Source: Kroppenstedtia eburnea
GTDB taxonomy: Bacteria; Bacillota; Bacilli; Thermoactinomycetales; DSM-45169
Assembly: GCF_013282215.1 (NCBI RefSeq)
Contig: NZ_CP048103.1
Span: forward strand, 2,480,001 to 2,544,000
Length of the DNA: 64,000 nucleotides
Direction of reading: 5' to 3'
Shown: positions 34,373 through 46,419 of the stretch, piece after piece
How positions within the stretch are numbered: position 1 is the stretch's first letter
How the letters are laid out: each line of letters begins with the position of its first letter
Made by a program: the position numbers and the translations under genes
The notes under the pieces: generated by a model
What the model was told of the DNA's origin: nothing
The model's input: only the letters and a program-made list of their open reading frames with translations
The model's database searches: none

Positions 34373-36463
34373 TCAGGATGAAAACACGATTTTGTTAAAT
34401 GCGGCAAACCTCTTCGTCAGGCGATCCGTCTCGCGAAGCAAGGCCAAACGATTGGTGCGGGTGGTCTCATCCTCCGCCATGACCAGCACATCGTCAAAAA
34501 AGCGGTGAATGGCCGGAGCCAGTTTGGCAATGGCGGCAAACATCCCCTCTGCATCCTGTCTCTTCTCCGCTGCGGAGAAATCTTCGGAAGCGGATCGGAT
34601 GGAAGCGTATAACTCCCGTTCCGCCCACACCTCCAACAGATCCCGGTTGACCTGCAATTCCGATCCGCCTTTGGCGGCCAGATTGGATGCCCGACTGAAC
34701 CCTTCCACAATCATTTTGAAATCCTCCCGGGCCACCGCATCCGTCAATACCCGTGCCTTCTCCAGCATCAACTGAGGACTGGAAAGATCGGACAGAAGGA
34801 CCGCATCGATCAGATCATAGCGGATCCCCTTCTCCTGCAACGCCCCTTTCAAACGGAGATGGAAGAAGGCGGAGATCTCTTCTTTCACTTGTTCCCGGTC
34901 CCGTTGCAACCAGCCGTCGGCTTGCAGACGGTTGAGAGAGAGATCGATCAGAAGCGACAAGGGCAATCGACTCCAGCCCGGGTCCATCAAAATATGGACC
35001 ACTGCGGAAGCTTTTCTGCGCAAGCCGTAGGGATCCTGGGACCCTGTCGGTTGAATCCCGAGGGAAAAGGCCGCCACGACGGCATCCATTTTGTCCGCCA
35101 GACTGATCAAAGATCCCAATCTCCCCTCGGGCAAACGATCACCGGCAAAACGGGGATAATGATGCTCCATAATGGCCCGGGCCACTTCCGGATCTTCCCC
35201 TGCCCGGCGGGCATACTCCTCTCCCATCACCCCACTCAGTTCGGGAAACTCATCCACCATATGGGTGGACAGATCAAACTTACAGATGTCCGCCGCCCGG
35301 AACAGCCGGCTTCGTTCCGGGTTCTCCAGACCCAGCTGATCCGCCAGTTCTTCCACCAGCTTCCGGATCCTCCGCGCCTGATCCCCCACACTGCCCAACC
35401 CCTCCAGATAGACCACCTGGTCCAGCTTGGCCACCGCGGTGGAGATGGACAGTTTCAAGTCCTCCTCATAGAAAAAGCGGGCATCCGCCAGGCGTGCGGA
35501 CAACACTTTTTCATTCCCCTTGGCCACTTGCTCCAAGGCCCGGTTGTCGCCGTTTCGCACCGTGACAAAATGGGGCAGCAGATGGTGATCCCTGTCCCTC
35601 ACCGGAAAATAACGTTGATGCTCCCGCATGGTGGTGATCAGAACCGCCTCTGGAAGCTCAAGAAACCGCTCATCAAAGGACCCGGACAAAGCGGTGGGAA
35701 GCTCCACCAATTGGGTCACCTCGTCCAGCAGCTCCTCATCCACGGGAATCCGCCACCCGTTCTGCTCCTCCATCCGGTGGAGTTGTTGACGGATCTCTTC
35801 CCGTCGCGCTTCCATTTCGACCATCACTTTCTGATCACGGAGAGTCTCCACATAGTCCGCCGGTTGTCCAATTTCCGTTTCCCCGCCGAGGAAACGGTGC
35901 CCAAAGGTGCGGTTCCCGCCAGTGACACCGGCCCACTTTACCGGTACCACTTCTTCTCCGAAGAGACAGACCAACCACCGAACCGGGCGAATAAACCGGG
36001 TCCGACGATCCCCCCACCGCATCGCCTTGGGGAAATGGAGTCCCTTGAGGACGTTCGCCAACTCCTCCCCGATCAGGGTGGCTGTCCGTTTTCCTTCTTG
36101 GTGCTTATGGGCAAAGACATAGGTTTCCCCTTTATATTCACGCAATTGCAATTGGTCAGGGGAGATTCCCTGTTTGCGGGCAAACCCTTCAGCCGCCTTT
36201 GTCCAGCTCCCGTCCTCTGCAACTGCGATTCGCTTGGCGGGGCCGCGAACCTCTTCTTCCACATCCGCTTGGGCATCAGCCACATTTTCCACCAACACGG
36301 CCAGACGGCGCGGGGTGGCATAGGTATGCACCTTGCCGAAAGAGAGGCGATTCTCTTCCAACCACCGGGTCAATTTTTCCCGTAACTGTTGTACCCCGCT
36401 TTCCACAAAACGCGCGGGGATCTCTTCACAGCCGATCTCCACCAACCAATTTTGTTCAGCCAT
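34373..36463 (-). CDS. glyS: glycyl-tRNA synthetase beta subunit
   Basis: 696 residues, full length. It begins [14 protein letters not shown], the family start, and carries [11 protein letters not shown], the HD-like domain region ([18 protein letters not shown] and [12 protein letters not shown]), and a C-terminal anticodon-binding helical domain. With GlyQ it forms the alpha2beta2 enzyme that charges tRNA-Gly. Its start overlaps the glyQ end by eight bases. The operon is under a glycine T-box. Confidence 0.97.
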   Translation of the reverse strand: MAEQNWLVEIGCEEIPARFVESGVQQLREKLTRWLEENRLSFGKVHTYATPRRLAVLVENVADAQADVEEEVRGPAKRIAVAEDGSWTKAAEGFARKQGISPDQLQLREYKGETYVFAHKHQEGKRTATLIGEELANVLKGLHFPKAMRWGDRRTRFIRPVRWLVCLFGEEVVPVKWAGVTGGNRTFGHRFLGGETEIGQPADYVETLRDQKVMVEMEARREEIRQQLHRMEEQNGWRIPVDEELLDEVTQLVELPTALSGSFDERFLELPEAVLITTMREHQRYFPVRDRDHHLLPHFVTVRNGDNRALEQVAKGNEKVLSARLADARFFYEEDLKLSISTAVAKLDQVVYLEGLGSVGDQARRIRKLVEELADQLGLENPERSRLFRAADICKFDLSTHMVDEFPELSGVMGEEYARRAGEDPEVARAIMEHHYPRFAGDRLPEGRLGSLISLADKMDAVVAAFSLGIQPTGSQDPYGLRRKASAVVHILMDPGWSRLPLSLLIDLSLNRLQADGWLQRDREQVKEEISAFFHLRLKGALQEKGIRYDLIDAVLLSDLSSPQLMLEKARVLTDAVAREDFKMIVEGFSRASNLAAKGGSELQVNRDLLEVWAERELYASIRSASEDFSAAEKRQDAEGMFAAIAKLAPAIHRFFDDVLVMAEDETTRTNRLALLRETDRLTKRFAAFNKIVFSS

Positions 36464-37343
36464 GCTGGATCTCTCCCCCTTTCAGCATTGGAAATCCGAG
36501 GCGTTCCCGTTCCTCCACATAGGTTTTGGCACAGCGGCGAGCCAACCCCCGCACCCGGGCCAGATATCCCGTCCTCTCCGAGACACTGATCGCTCCCCGG
36601 GCATCCAGGAGGTTAAAGGTGTGGGAACACTTCAGCACATAATCGTAGGCGGGGAAGACCAGGTGTTCATCCAACGCCCGCCCGGCTTCCTTTTCATAGG
36701 CGTCAAACCGGTGAAAGAGTTGATCCGTATCGGAGACCTCAAATGAATACCGGGAATGTTCATACTCCGGCTGCTTGAAGATATCCCCGTAGGTGACACC
36801 ATCCACCCAAGTCAGATCATAAATGTTCTCCTTGTCCTGGATGTAGGAGGCGAGGCGCTCCAATCCGTATGTAATCTCCACGGAAACCGGAGCCGCTTCC
36901 AAACCGCCGATCTGTTGAAAGTAGGTGAACTGAGTGATTTCCATTCCGTCCAACCAAACTTCCCATCCAAGTCCCGACGCTCCCAAAGCCGGATTTTCCC
37001 AGTTGTCTTCCACAAACCGGATATCGTGCTCCAACGGATTGATCCCCAGCTCTTCCAAGCTTTTAAGATATAACTCCTGTATATGGTCCGGAGACGGCTT
37101 CATAATCACTTGGAACTGATGGTGCTGGTAGACCCGGTTCGGGTTTTCTCCATACCGGCCGTCCGCCGGACGCCGGGAGGGTTCCACATAGGCCACATTC
37201 CATGGTTCCGGACCGAGTGACCGCAAAAAGGTCATGGGATTCATGGTTCCCGCCCCGGTTTCCACATCATAGGGCTGAGCCAGAACACAGCCCCTGGCAC
37301 TCCAGTAGGATTGCAATTTCAAGATGATCTCTTGTATGTTCAT
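36456..37343 (-). CDS. glyQ: glycyl-tRNA synthetase alpha subunit
   Basis: 295 residues. It contains the class II catalytic core with [25 protein letters not shown], the classical start of GlyQ, then [17 protein letters not shown] and [20 protein letters not shown]. It binds glycine and ATP and forms glycyl-adenylate. ATG 37343 follows GGAGGTGGG. The longer frame upstream lies in the T-box and is rejected. Confidence 0.97.
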   Translation of the reverse strand: MNIQEIILKLQSYWSARGCVLAQPYDVETGAGTMNPMTFLRSLGPEPWNVAYVEPSRRPADGRYGENPNRVYQHHQFQVIMKPSPDHIQELYLKSLEELGINPLEHDIRFVEDNWENPALGASGLGWEVWLDGMEITQFTYFQQIGGLEAAPVSVEITYGLERLASYIQDKENIYDLTWVDGVTYGDIFKQPEYEHSRYSFEVSDTDQLFHRFDAYEKEAGRALDEHLVFPAYDYVLKCSHTFNLLDARGAISVSERTGYLARVRGLARRCAKTYVEERERLGFPMLKGGEIQHG

Positions 37344-37366
37344 TCGATCCCACCTCCAAAATGGCA

Positions 37367-37393
37367 TAAAAAAACCTTCCACCCCTCGGAAGC
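37367..37393 (-). terminator. T-box attenuator terminator
   Basis: On the minus strand CTTCC-GAGGGGT-GGAAG is followed by GTTTTTTT, between the T-box motif and the glyQ ribosome site. It forms the termination arm of the leader. Confidence 0.75.
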
Positions 37394-37607
37394 ATGCACC
37401 GCTCCCATAGGGACGGGAGGTTTCCCGCGGTTCCACCCTATTTGACCGGTCAGCTGTTCCGCCACCGGTCCCCTCGATTCCAATTGCGCTCCAGACCGCC
37501 TTTCACCGGGTTTGTGGCCGGGCTTTCACCCTCCCCGACTCGCTTGGTCACAAATGGGCCGGCTACTCCCTTCTCTCATCGCGCATTTTCAATATAGTTT
37601 TCCGGAT
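37394..37607 (-). ncRNA. glycine T-box leader of glyQS
   Basis: The 14-nt T-box sequence is seen as GGGTGGAACCGCGGG at about 37424-37438 (minus strand), preceded by a roughly 150-nt structured leader with a GAAGGGAGTAG stretch typical of stem I. It lies between a promoter and a terminator before glyQ. By family rule, uncharged tRNA-Gly relieves termination. Confidence 0.92.
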
Positions 37608-37613
37608 AGTGTA

Positions 37614-37643
37614 GTTATATCAAATCCCATGCGGCTGTGTCAA
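37614..37643 (-). promoter_or_regulatory. promoter of the glyQS T-box transcript
   Basis: On the minus strand a perfect TTGACA (37638-37643) and TATAAC (37614-37619) are 18 bases apart. The -35 lies five bases after the recO stop. Confidence 0.8.
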
Positions 37644-37648
37644 TGTTC

Positions 37649-38401
37649 TCACCCATTCCGCCAGTCTTTTTTCATTCGGTCCAAAAAGTCCCGGGATCGG
37701 AGAGGCAGATCGATGTATTCGTCGATAAAGGAGCGAAGGATTCGCTCCAGTTGACGTCGGGTCTCTTCTTTCACCCGGATTTGCCCCAATCGCTGCGGCG
37801 AGATTCCGGCCAAGGTCCCGAGAATCCGGGCAGCGGCGGGAGAGAGGAACAGTGCCTCCGGATCCCGGTGTGAGCAACCGGAACAGAGGAACCCTCCCTG
37901 TCGGACACTGAACTTGACAGGCGTATCTGCACCTCCACACTGGACACAACCCTGCAAACGAGGGCGATAGCCGGCTGATTCCAACACTTTCAATTCAAAG
38001 ATCCGGGACAGGATTTCGGGGTCCACCCCCTCTTCCAGCAGGTTCAACACCGTCTCCAACCAGACGTAGACGGGGAGATCCGGTTCTTTTTCCTCCTTCA
38101 GTTTATCCAGAAATTCAGTCCAATAGGCGGCGTAGGAAGCCCGAACCAGATCGGAGCGAAGGAGATGGCGGGACTCCAGAATGTCTCCCTGGGACAGAGT
38201 GGCCATCCCGGATCCGGTAAAACAAAGATATTCTCCCGAGGTAAAAGGCTGAGTGACCGCCGCCAACCGACTCTTCGGCTTTTTCGCCCCTCTGGCCATC
38301 ACCGCATACTTGCCATGCGCCTTTGTAAACAGAATGACCACCTTATGGCTTTCCCCATAATCCCGGGTCCGGATGACGACCCCTTCCAGCTTCTCCAACA
38401 T
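37649..38401 (-). CDS. recO: DNA repair protein RecO
   Basis: 250 residues. An OB fold comes first (EGVVIRTRDYGESHKVVILFT and KYAVMARGAKKPKSR), then a helical domain with a four-cysteine zinc site (CVQCGG and CSGC at about residues 155-180). RecO loads RecA and anneals single strands in the RecF pathway. It begins 12 bases after yqzL and follows era in the typical Bacillus order. Confidence 0.95.
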   Translation of the reverse strand: MLEKLEGVVIRTRDYGESHKVVILFTKAHGKYAVMARGAKKPKSRLAAVTQPFTSGEYLCFTGSGMATLSQGDILESRHLLRSDLVRASYAAYWTEFLDKLKEEKEPDLPVYVWLETVLNLLEEGVDPEILSRIFELKVLESAGYRPRLQGCVQCGGADTPVKFSVRQGGFLCSGCSHRDPEALFLSPAAARILGTLAGISPQRLGQIRVKEETRRQLERILRSFIDEYIDLPLRSRDFLDRMKKDWRNG

Positions 38402-38413
38402 CGGCGCTTCCCC

Positions 38414-38551
38414 TCATCTCTCCTTCTCCTTTTCCTTCTCCCGCAAAATGTCTGTATCTCTCCGTTCGGCGAGGGTTTCAGTATCCTTGTACAGGAGATA
38501 CGCGTCTATGTTGCCGGTCACCGCAAAACAATTCCAGGAAAAATTGCGCAA
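38414..38551 (-). CDS. yqzL: YqzL family small protein
   Basis: A 45-residue protein found between era and recO as in B. subtilis. The family core is seen as FSWNCFAVTGNIDAYLLYK, near the N-terminus, followed by a strongly charged tail (LREKEKEKER). It starts at TTG 38551 with AAAGGATGA upstream. No function is known for the family. Its small size and TTG start make it easy to miss. Confidence comes from both motif and synteny. Confidence 0.88.
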   Translation of the reverse strand: MRNFSWNCFAVTGNIDAYLLYKDTETLAERRDTDILREKEKEKER

Positions 38552-38631
38552 CCCGTCTCATCCTTTCCGCCGACGAATCTCATGCTAACGGTTAGGATGA
38601 CCTCCAGAAAGGAGAGTATGAACGGCAGTTT

Positions 38632-38876
38632 CTAGAAGCATTGTGAATGAGTTTTGCCCGGGTCGGTCGGGATTGGGTTTCACATGTCGTTTTCGTTGTT
38701 CTGACGATCCAAAATCACTCCATGTGAAACCCAACCCTCCCTACATAGCGAGACCGGGAACGAAGTGACCTGGCGAGACTTGTGCTGGTGAGTGCATAGC
38801 GAGACCGGGAACGGAGTGACCTAGGCGAGACTTGTGCCCTATATGGGGTATGAATGGCTTTTTCACAATGCTTCAG
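38632..38876 (+). repeat. interspersed repeat copy H (two internal modules)
   Basis: Left end CTAGAAGCATTGTGA, internal arms, two tandem modules (38744-38785 and about 38795-38838) joined by TGGTGAGTG, and right end TTTTTCACAATGCTTCA. It fills most of the yqzL-era gap and ends 16 bases after the era stop codon, seen in the direction of era transcription. Confidence 0.95.
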
Positions 38877-38892
38877 ATATTGTTTCCACCTG

Positions 38893-40865
<1,973 letters not shown>

Positions 40866-40888
40866 CCGATTGGGCCTCTCCTTTCAAC

Positions 40889-41578
40889 TCACATCAGAAA
40901 AAAACCGGCAACAGCGATGACAACCCCCAGAAAAACTCCCAGAAGGACAGCCTGCTTCCTGGTTTTCATCTGCAAGCGGGTGCCCAGGAGAAGGAAATAC
41001 AGCAACAGCACAAGAATGATCACCAGCCAGTTGGCTGTCATCATCATCAGAGAAGCCGCAATCAAGCTGGCCAGTGACATCGTCATGCTGGGCTCCCATT
41101 CCGGCCTGCCGATCCGGTTAAAAATCCCTTTCAAGGAAAGAGTGAGGAAGAAATCGAAAACGATCAGGGCCGCCAACCCGATGTTGAGGGGGTGGGAGGT
41201 TCGCTCCAGGGATTGGAGGGAGAGGATATCCAGGTAGGGATAAAAGATGCTGAGACCGACCACCACTGCCATCCCCGCAGACAGAAGCACTGCTCCCGCC
41301 GCCACATCCTTCGCCACCTTGGCCAAGGGATGGAAATCCCGGGTCACCAGATCGATCACTGCTTCGACGGCTGTATTAATCAGTTCGGCCACGATCACCA
41401 GGAGGATGCAGACAAACAGAATCAGCACCTCCACCTTGGTGAGGGGAAGCCACAGACTGAACAACAGTACACCGAGAGCGGCCAGAAAATGAATCCGCAT
41501 GTTCTGCTGGGTGACGAGGGTGTATTTGAGACCTTCCAGGGCGTAGCGGAAACTGGCCAACAATGAGGATTTCCGCAT
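40889..41578 (-). CDS. dgkA: diacylglycerol/undecaprenol kinase with an extra C-terminal membrane domain
   Basis: 229 residues. The first 115 or so are a complete DgkA-type kinase, with the catalytic AELINTAVEAVIDLV and KVAKDVAAGAVL signatures. By homology with the Bacillus enzyme it would phosphorylate undecaprenol. The remaining 110 residues add four further membrane spans (from LNIGLAALIVFDFFLTL on) that ordinary DgkA proteins, about 120-130 residues, lack. No PAP2 phosphatase motif is visible in this extension. It follows ybeY. Confidence 0.88.
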   Translation of the reverse strand: MRKSSLLASFRYALEGLKYTLVTQQNMRIHFLAALGVLLFSLWLPLTKVEVLILFVCILLVIVAELINTAVEAVIDLVTRDFHPLAKVAKDVAAGAVLLSAGMAVVVGLSIFYPYLDILSLQSLERTSHPLNIGLAALIVFDFFLTLSLKGIFNRIGRPEWEPSMTMSLASLIAASLMMMTANWLVIILVLLLYFLLLGTRLQMKTRKQAVLLGVFLGVVIAVAGFFLM

Positions 41579-41584
41579 CTCGAA

Positions 41585-42058
41585 TCACCCCTGCCTTGTC
41601 AATCCGACCCGGGACAGGATCGCCTCCTGCCGGGAGAACATCTCCTCTTCCTCTTCATCTGTTCCGTGATCATATCCGAGCAGATGCAAAAAGCCGTGCA
41701 CCGCCAAAAAACCCAGTTCCCGTTCCAGGGAGTGTCCGTACTGTGCAGCTTGTTCTCTCGCCCTCGGCAGAGAGATGACAATATCCCCGAGAGGAAGGGG
41801 TTCTCCTTCCGGCGATCCCCACTCTTCCCCCGGTTCCCACTGGGGAAAAGAGAGCACATCTGTCGGCCGGTCCACCTGCCGGTACTCCCGGTTCAGGCGG
41901 TGAATCTCTTCATCATCCACAATCGTCACCGCCACCTCGGCAGGCGGCGTCTGTTCCGTCTCCGCCGCCTGCATGAGACAACGCTCCACCCAGGGCAACC
42001 ATGTATCTTCCTGTTCGGTGAGGTGGGGACGAACCTCTGATTCCACACGCAAACTCAT
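41585..42058 (-). CDS. ybeY: rRNA maturation endoribonuclease YbeY
   Basis: 157 residues. The zinc motif HGFLHLLGYDHGTDEE and the preceding RPTDVLSFPQ are diagnostic. YbeY acts in 16S rRNA 3' processing and ribosome quality control. Its ATG overlaps the pgpH stop (ATGA), so translation is coupled. Confidence 0.96.
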   Translation of the reverse strand: MSLRVESEVRPHLTEQEDTWLPWVERCLMQAAETEQTPPAEVAVTIVDDEEIHRLNREYRQVDRPTDVLSFPQWEPGEEWGSPEGEPLPLGDIVISLPRAREQAAQYGHSLERELGFLAVHGFLHLLGYDHGTDEEEEEMFSRQEAILSRVGLTRQG

Positions 42059-44202
42059 GCAGGCTTCACCCCTTTCCCTTGGTGACTGTCTTCCGGATAC
42101 TCAATTCTGGAGTGAAAGATCCCCTGAAGTGTTTCACAGATGGAGCGGGCAATCAGATCCAGTTCCTTGAATGTCAGATCGCATTCATCAAACTGGCCGT
42201 CTTCCAGCCGATCCTGGATGATTTTACGCACCATGTTCTCCACCCGCTCCGGGCTGGGCCGGGCCAGAGAGCGAACCGCCGCTTCCACACAATCGGCGAT
42301 GCCCACGATGGCCGCCTCCTTAAATTGGGCCTTGGGACCCGGGTAACGGTAATCCGCCTCCAACACCTGGGCCCCGTCACTCTGTTCCCGTGCCTGGTGG
42401 TAAAAATATTTGAGCAAGGTGGTGCCGTGGTGTTGGGCGGCGATATCACAGATCGGCGTGGGAATGTTATACTCCCTGAGCATCTCATAGCCATCCTTGG
42501 CATGGGAGATAATGATGCTCTTACTCAGATTGGGAGAAATTTTATCGTGGGGATTTTCCGCCATCTGGTTTTCGATGAAAAACTGGGGTCGTTTGGTTTT
42601 ACCCACATCATGATAATAAGCACCCACCCGGCAGAGCAGACCGTTGGCCCCGACCGCTTCCGCGGCGGCTTCCGCCAGGTTGCCCACGATCACCGAATGA
42701 TGGTAGGTCCCCGGTGTCTCGATCAGCAGTTTCCGCAACAGCGGATGGTTGGGATTGGAAAGTTCCAACAGCCGCAAAGGGGACAACATGTCAAAAACCG
42801 TTTCAAAGTGTTGCAGAAATCCGATGGTCAAGACTGCGGAAAAAATTCCGCCGGCCGCTCCAAACCCGAGGGACTGGAGCAGAATCCATCCATCTCCGTC
42901 CACCGGAACCAGGGCATACAATGCCGCGATGGTGAGAACGCTGGCTCCCGACGAAAAAAGTCCGGCGCGGAAGATGGATAACCGGTTACGAACCCCGGAT
43001 AAGGCAAAGGCGGCGGCTGAGCCGCTCACAAAAGAGACCAAACCGTAACGGAAGTCAAACAGAACATGGCTGCCTTCGTTAAAATACATCCCCGAGAACA
43101 CCCCGAACAGGATGGCACACCACAACGCCAACTGCAAATCCAGCAGGAGGGCGATCAGCATCGTCCCCAGGGCGGCCGGGGCCATGTAACCTACAGTGCT
43201 CCATTCCAGATTCTGCCCCAAGCTGATCACCTTCATCCCCAGCATGGTCAGCAGAAACACCGATAAGAGCATGGTGGTCTTCACATTGTCACGGTATACT
43301 TCCGGACGGAACCAGCGGACGAAAGAGGCAAGCAGTCCCAGAACCACCGCGATCAACAGAGCCAGACCGAGATAGGGGGCCGGATCGGTGTATCTCCCCA
43401 AAAATCCGAGCTCCTTCAACTTCCGATACTGATCCTTGGTCACCACATCCCCGGCGGCGACAATCACATCCCCTTTTCGGATCGGAATCGGTTCCACGCT
43501 GTCCCTGGCTGCATCCTTCAGCTTCTCTGTCCGGTTTTTGTCATAAAATTCATTGGGGACGATCATCTGTCGGGTCAATTCACGCACGACATAACGGGCC
43601 GGACTGCCCAGAGAGGAGGTGACCAATCCCCGATCCACCCGATCCCTCTCTTTTTCCAGGTCATTTTTTCGAACCCCGTCAGCCAGAACCTCCTGCACCA
43701 TTTCCCGACTGAGGATTCTCATCTCCGTCCATTCGCCGTCTTTCACCTTGACCAACTTTTGATAAAACTCATCGGACAATCCGTAGGGAAGCACTTCTTT
43801 CAGGTTGGCGATTTTCTCCTTGTCGCTCTTGTCCTTGTCAGAGAGATGGTTTGGGATCTCGTTGAAAATATTTTCCAGCCTTTTGACCTGCCGGTCCGCC
43901 AACTGTTCATCGATCCGGTATTGTTTTCCCACGGATTGGGCCGCCTTTTCCCGCACTTTCTCAGTGGCTTTCTGGTCCACCTTGGTCACAGGGGAGACGA
44001 TGGACTCCTTGGCGACCTTCCCGGGAGAAATATCATTATACTGTTGCGGGAGAACCTGTCCCATCAACAGAAGGTAGCAAAAAGCACCCAGCCCCAAATA
44101 CAGCAAAAGCCGGGCTCGCCGGCTCGTCTTCCAACGGTCCGACAGACGGAACCGTTTGCGAAGGGTAAATCCGGGCTTTGGCTTTGTCTCTTCGTTCATC
44201 AT
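42055..44202 (-). CDS. pgpH: 7TM-HD cyclic di-AMP phosphodiesterase PgpH (YqfF)
   Basis: 715 residues. An N-terminal span (LLLYLGLGAFCYLLLMG) is followed by an extracytoplasmic 7TMR-HDED domain to about residue 270. About seven spans then run to residue 475, and a cytosolic HD domain ends the protein. The metal motif is TYHHSVIVGNLAEAAAE with YYHDVGKTKRPQFF. In the family it hydrolyses c-di-AMP to pApA. It sits between phoH and ybeY, as in Bacillus. Confidence 0.94.
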   Translation of the reverse strand: MMNEETKPKPGFTLRKRFRLSDRWKTSRRARLLLYLGLGAFCYLLLMGQVLPQQYNDISPGKVAKESIVSPVTKVDQKATEKVREKAAQSVGKQYRIDEQLADRQVKRLENIFNEIPNHLSDKDKSDKEKIANLKEVLPYGLSDEFYQKLVKVKDGEWTEMRILSREMVQEVLADGVRKNDLEKERDRVDRGLVTSSLGSPARYVVRELTRQMIVPNEFYDKNRTEKLKDAARDSVEPIPIRKGDVIVAAGDVVTKDQYRKLKELGFLGRYTDPAPYLGLALLIAVVLGLLASFVRWFRPEVYRDNVKTTMLLSVFLLTMLGMKVISLGQNLEWSTVGYMAPAALGTMLIALLLDLQLALWCAILFGVFSGMYFNEGSHVLFDFRYGLVSFVSGSAAAFALSGVRNRLSIFRAGLFSSGASVLTIAALYALVPVDGDGWILLQSLGFGAAGGIFSAVLTIGFLQHFETVFDMLSPLRLLELSNPNHPLLRKLLIETPGTYHHSVIVGNLAEAAAEAVGANGLLCRVGAYYHDVGKTKRPQFFIENQMAENPHDKISPNLSKSIIISHAKDGYEMLREYNIPTPICDIAAQHHGTTLLKYFYHQAREQSDGAQVLEADYRYPGPKAQFKEAAIVGIADCVEAAVRSLARPSPERVENMVRKIIQDRLEDGQFDECDLTFKELDLIARSICETLQGIFHSRIEYPEDSHQGKGVKPA

Positions 44203-44228
44203 AGGACCGACTCCTCATCGTCGAATGA

Positions 44229-45188
44229 TCATTCGGTTTCGGCGTAGGCATCGATCACCTTCTGAACCAGTGTATGACGGACCACATCCGATTGGGTCAG
44301 ACGGACAAACTGAATTTCTTCCACCGGTTTCAGGACCCGCTCCGCTTCCCTCAGTCCGGATTGCTTCCCCTTGGGAAGATCCACCTGGGTCACATCGCCG
44401 GTCACCACCATTTTGGAGCCGAACCCCAAGCGGGTGAGGAACATCTTCATCTGCTCCTGGGTGGTGTTTTGGGCTTCATCCAGGATGACAAAGGAATCCT
44501 CCAGGGTTCTCCCCCGCATATAAGCCAGTGGAGCCACCTCGATCATGCCCCGTTCCATCAGCTTGCCCACTTGCTCCACCCCGAGCATGGTGTAGAGGCT
44601 GTCATACAATGGACGCAGGTATGGATCCACCTTTTCCTGGAGATCGCCGGGCAAAAACCCGAGATTTTCCCCGGCTTCCACAGCGGGACGGGTCAGGACA
44701 ATCCGTTTGACCTGATTGGATTTCAAAGCGGTGACCGCCAACACCACTGCCAAAAAGGTTTTTCCGGTACCGGCGGGGCCAATACCAAACACGATGTCCG
44801 ACTTTTTGATCGCGGTGATATAGTGGCGTTGGCCCAGGGTTTTGACCCGGACCGGCTTTCCCTTGTAAGTGACTCCGATCTGTTCGTCGTACAGTTCCAA
44901 AAGTTCGTCAGCCAGGCCGTCACGGGCCAACCGTTCCGCGTAGATCAGATCCCGCTCGGTCAATTTGACCCCGCGGCGCACGAGCGCCAACAGCACGCGA
45001 AACAGGTGGCCCAACACTTCCAGCTCCTCGGGGGAGCCGGAAATGGCCACCTCTTCCCCGCGGGAAATGATCTTGGCCGGCGTCTGGTCCTGAATCATCC
45101 GCAAAAACCCATCCTGCGGCCCAAACAGTTCCAGTGCTTCATTGGCATCCTGCAACCGGATTTTAATGGTTTTCTCCTGCTGTTGCAA
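44229..45188 (-). CDS. phoH: PhoH family ATPase
   Basis: 319 residues. Walker A is GPAGTGKTFLAVVLA, Walker B is DSFVILDEAQNTTQEQ, and VVTGDVTQVDLP follows. An N-terminal KH-like region precedes the ATPase. The cellular role, probably RNA related, is not firmly known. It starts at TTG 45188 six bases after yqfD, and pgpH follows. Confidence 0.95.
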   Translation of the reverse strand: MQQQEKTIKIRLQDANEALELFGPQDGFLRMIQDQTPAKIISRGEEVAISGSPEELEVLGHLFRVLLALVRRGVKLTERDLIYAERLARDGLADELLELYDEQIGVTYKGKPVRVKTLGQRHYITAIKKSDIVFGIGPAGTGKTFLAVVLAVTALKSNQVKRIVLTRPAVEAGENLGFLPGDLQEKVDPYLRPLYDSLYTMLGVEQVGKLMERGMIEVAPLAYMRGRTLEDSFVILDEAQNTTQEQMKMFLTRLGFGSKMVVTGDVTQVDLPKGKQSGLREAERVLKPVEEIQFVRLTQSDVVRHTLVQKVIDAYAETE

Positions 45189-45194
45189 ATGGCT

Positions 45195-46406
45195 TCAATC
45201 CCCTTGCAATATCGGTTGTGAAACAGCAATGTTCTCCACTGCATCAAAGTGTATCTTCATAATAACTTTACCATCAACCACGCGGGGGTGCAAAATTTTT
45301 TCCCCCAAAATCCGCCCGTCCTCCCCCACTTTCGTCATCAGGTCCTCCCGGGCCCGGTCTTTTCCGAGGGCGATCGCCTGGTTGACACCCAGTTTCTGCC
45401 GAACCCATTTCATCTCCAGACGCTCTTCTTCCACCCACCCGAAGGGAAGGCGCCAGTCGCGGATATGAAGAGCATGGGTGGTCCGGATCGTTTCATAACG
45501 TTGGAATGATTCCGGAAACAGAAACGGGATGCGGATCATCCTGGATCCGATATAGGGAAACCAGGCCTTCTCCCTGTTTCCTGTATAAACTTTTCGCTTT
45601 TGCGACAGGGGGACCGTCACTGTGGAGTCATACCAGACTTCTCCCATCACTTTTCCTTTGGCTCCCACCAGTTTGCCCGAGTCCGGTTGATCCGGATTTC
45701 CGTACCAACCGGAGACCAACAGTTGCCCCTTTTTCACCGGTTCATTCACTTCCACCACCGGTCGGCCCCGTTCCACATTCATATCGTAAATCATCGCATT
45801 CCGTCGGGCCACGAGCTGGATCGGTCCCCCATCCCCCTTCCGTTCCCGCTCATCCACCCGTTTTTTTTCCACGACGGTGATCACTGCCCGTGTCCCCTCC
45901 ATGCGGAATCCCACCCAGGATACCTGGGGCAATCTCGATTGCAACCGGTACTGGATCTCCTCATTGGAAGGCACCCGGCTTTTCAACTGTCCGATGAAGA
46001 CCCCTTCTTTTTGCAGCAATCCGACGATTTCTTTGGAGGGTACGGTCTCGTTTCCTTCCACTTCCACAGACCAGATCACAGAAGTCAGGGAAAAGATCAG
46101 CAGGATGAACAGAAGAAATCCCCACAGGAAAAACTGTCTCCTGCGAAGGCGCATCCACCAGAAGGGGGGTCCTTTTTTTTCAAGTATCCGTGACTTGGTC
46201 CCGGTCCCCTTTAAAACAGGTCTCAACTGAAAGTAATCCTCCACAGGGAGGGTCAACCGGATTCGATCCCGGGAAACCCAGACAATCCGGCTGATTTGAA
46301 TCCCCCGGTTCAACGCGTCGTTGATGAATCTCGTGAGGGCCGGCCCGGTCAACTCCACACGCAGGCTCCCCTGAATCTTTTGCGGCCATTGATTTTTACG
46401 TTGCAA
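45195..46406 (-). CDS. yqfD: sporulation protein YqfD
   Basis: 403 residues. A cytosolic N-terminal part is followed by one span (FFLWGFLLFILLIFSLTSV at about 92-112) and an extracytoplasmic domain with RLPQVSWVGFRMEGTRAVI. This is the YqfD layout. B. subtilis yqfD is a sporulation gene transcribed with yqfC in the mother cell; its exact role is unclear. TTG start behind AGGGGAGAGG. It follows yqfC by 13 bases. Confidence 0.92.
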   Translation of the reverse strand: MQRKNQWPQKIQGSLRVELTGPALTRFINDALNRGIQISRIVWVSRDRIRLTLPVEDYFQLRPVLKGTGTKSRILEKKGPPFWWMRLRRRQFFLWGFLLFILLIFSLTSVIWSVEVEGNETVPSKEIVGLLQKEGVFIGQLKSRVPSNEEIQYRLQSRLPQVSWVGFRMEGTRAVITVVEKKRVDERERKGDGGPIQLVARRNAMIYDMNVERGRPVVEVNEPVKKGQLLVSGWYGNPDQPDSGKLVGAKGKVMGEVWYDSTVTVPLSQKRKVYTGNREKAWFPYIGSRMIRIPFLFPESFQRYETIRTTHALHIRDWRLPFGWVEEERLEMKWVRQKLGVNQAIALGKDRAREDLMTKVGEDGRILGEKILHPRVVDGKVIMKIHFDAVENIAVSQPILQGD

Positions 46407-46419
46407 AGATCCTCTCCCC

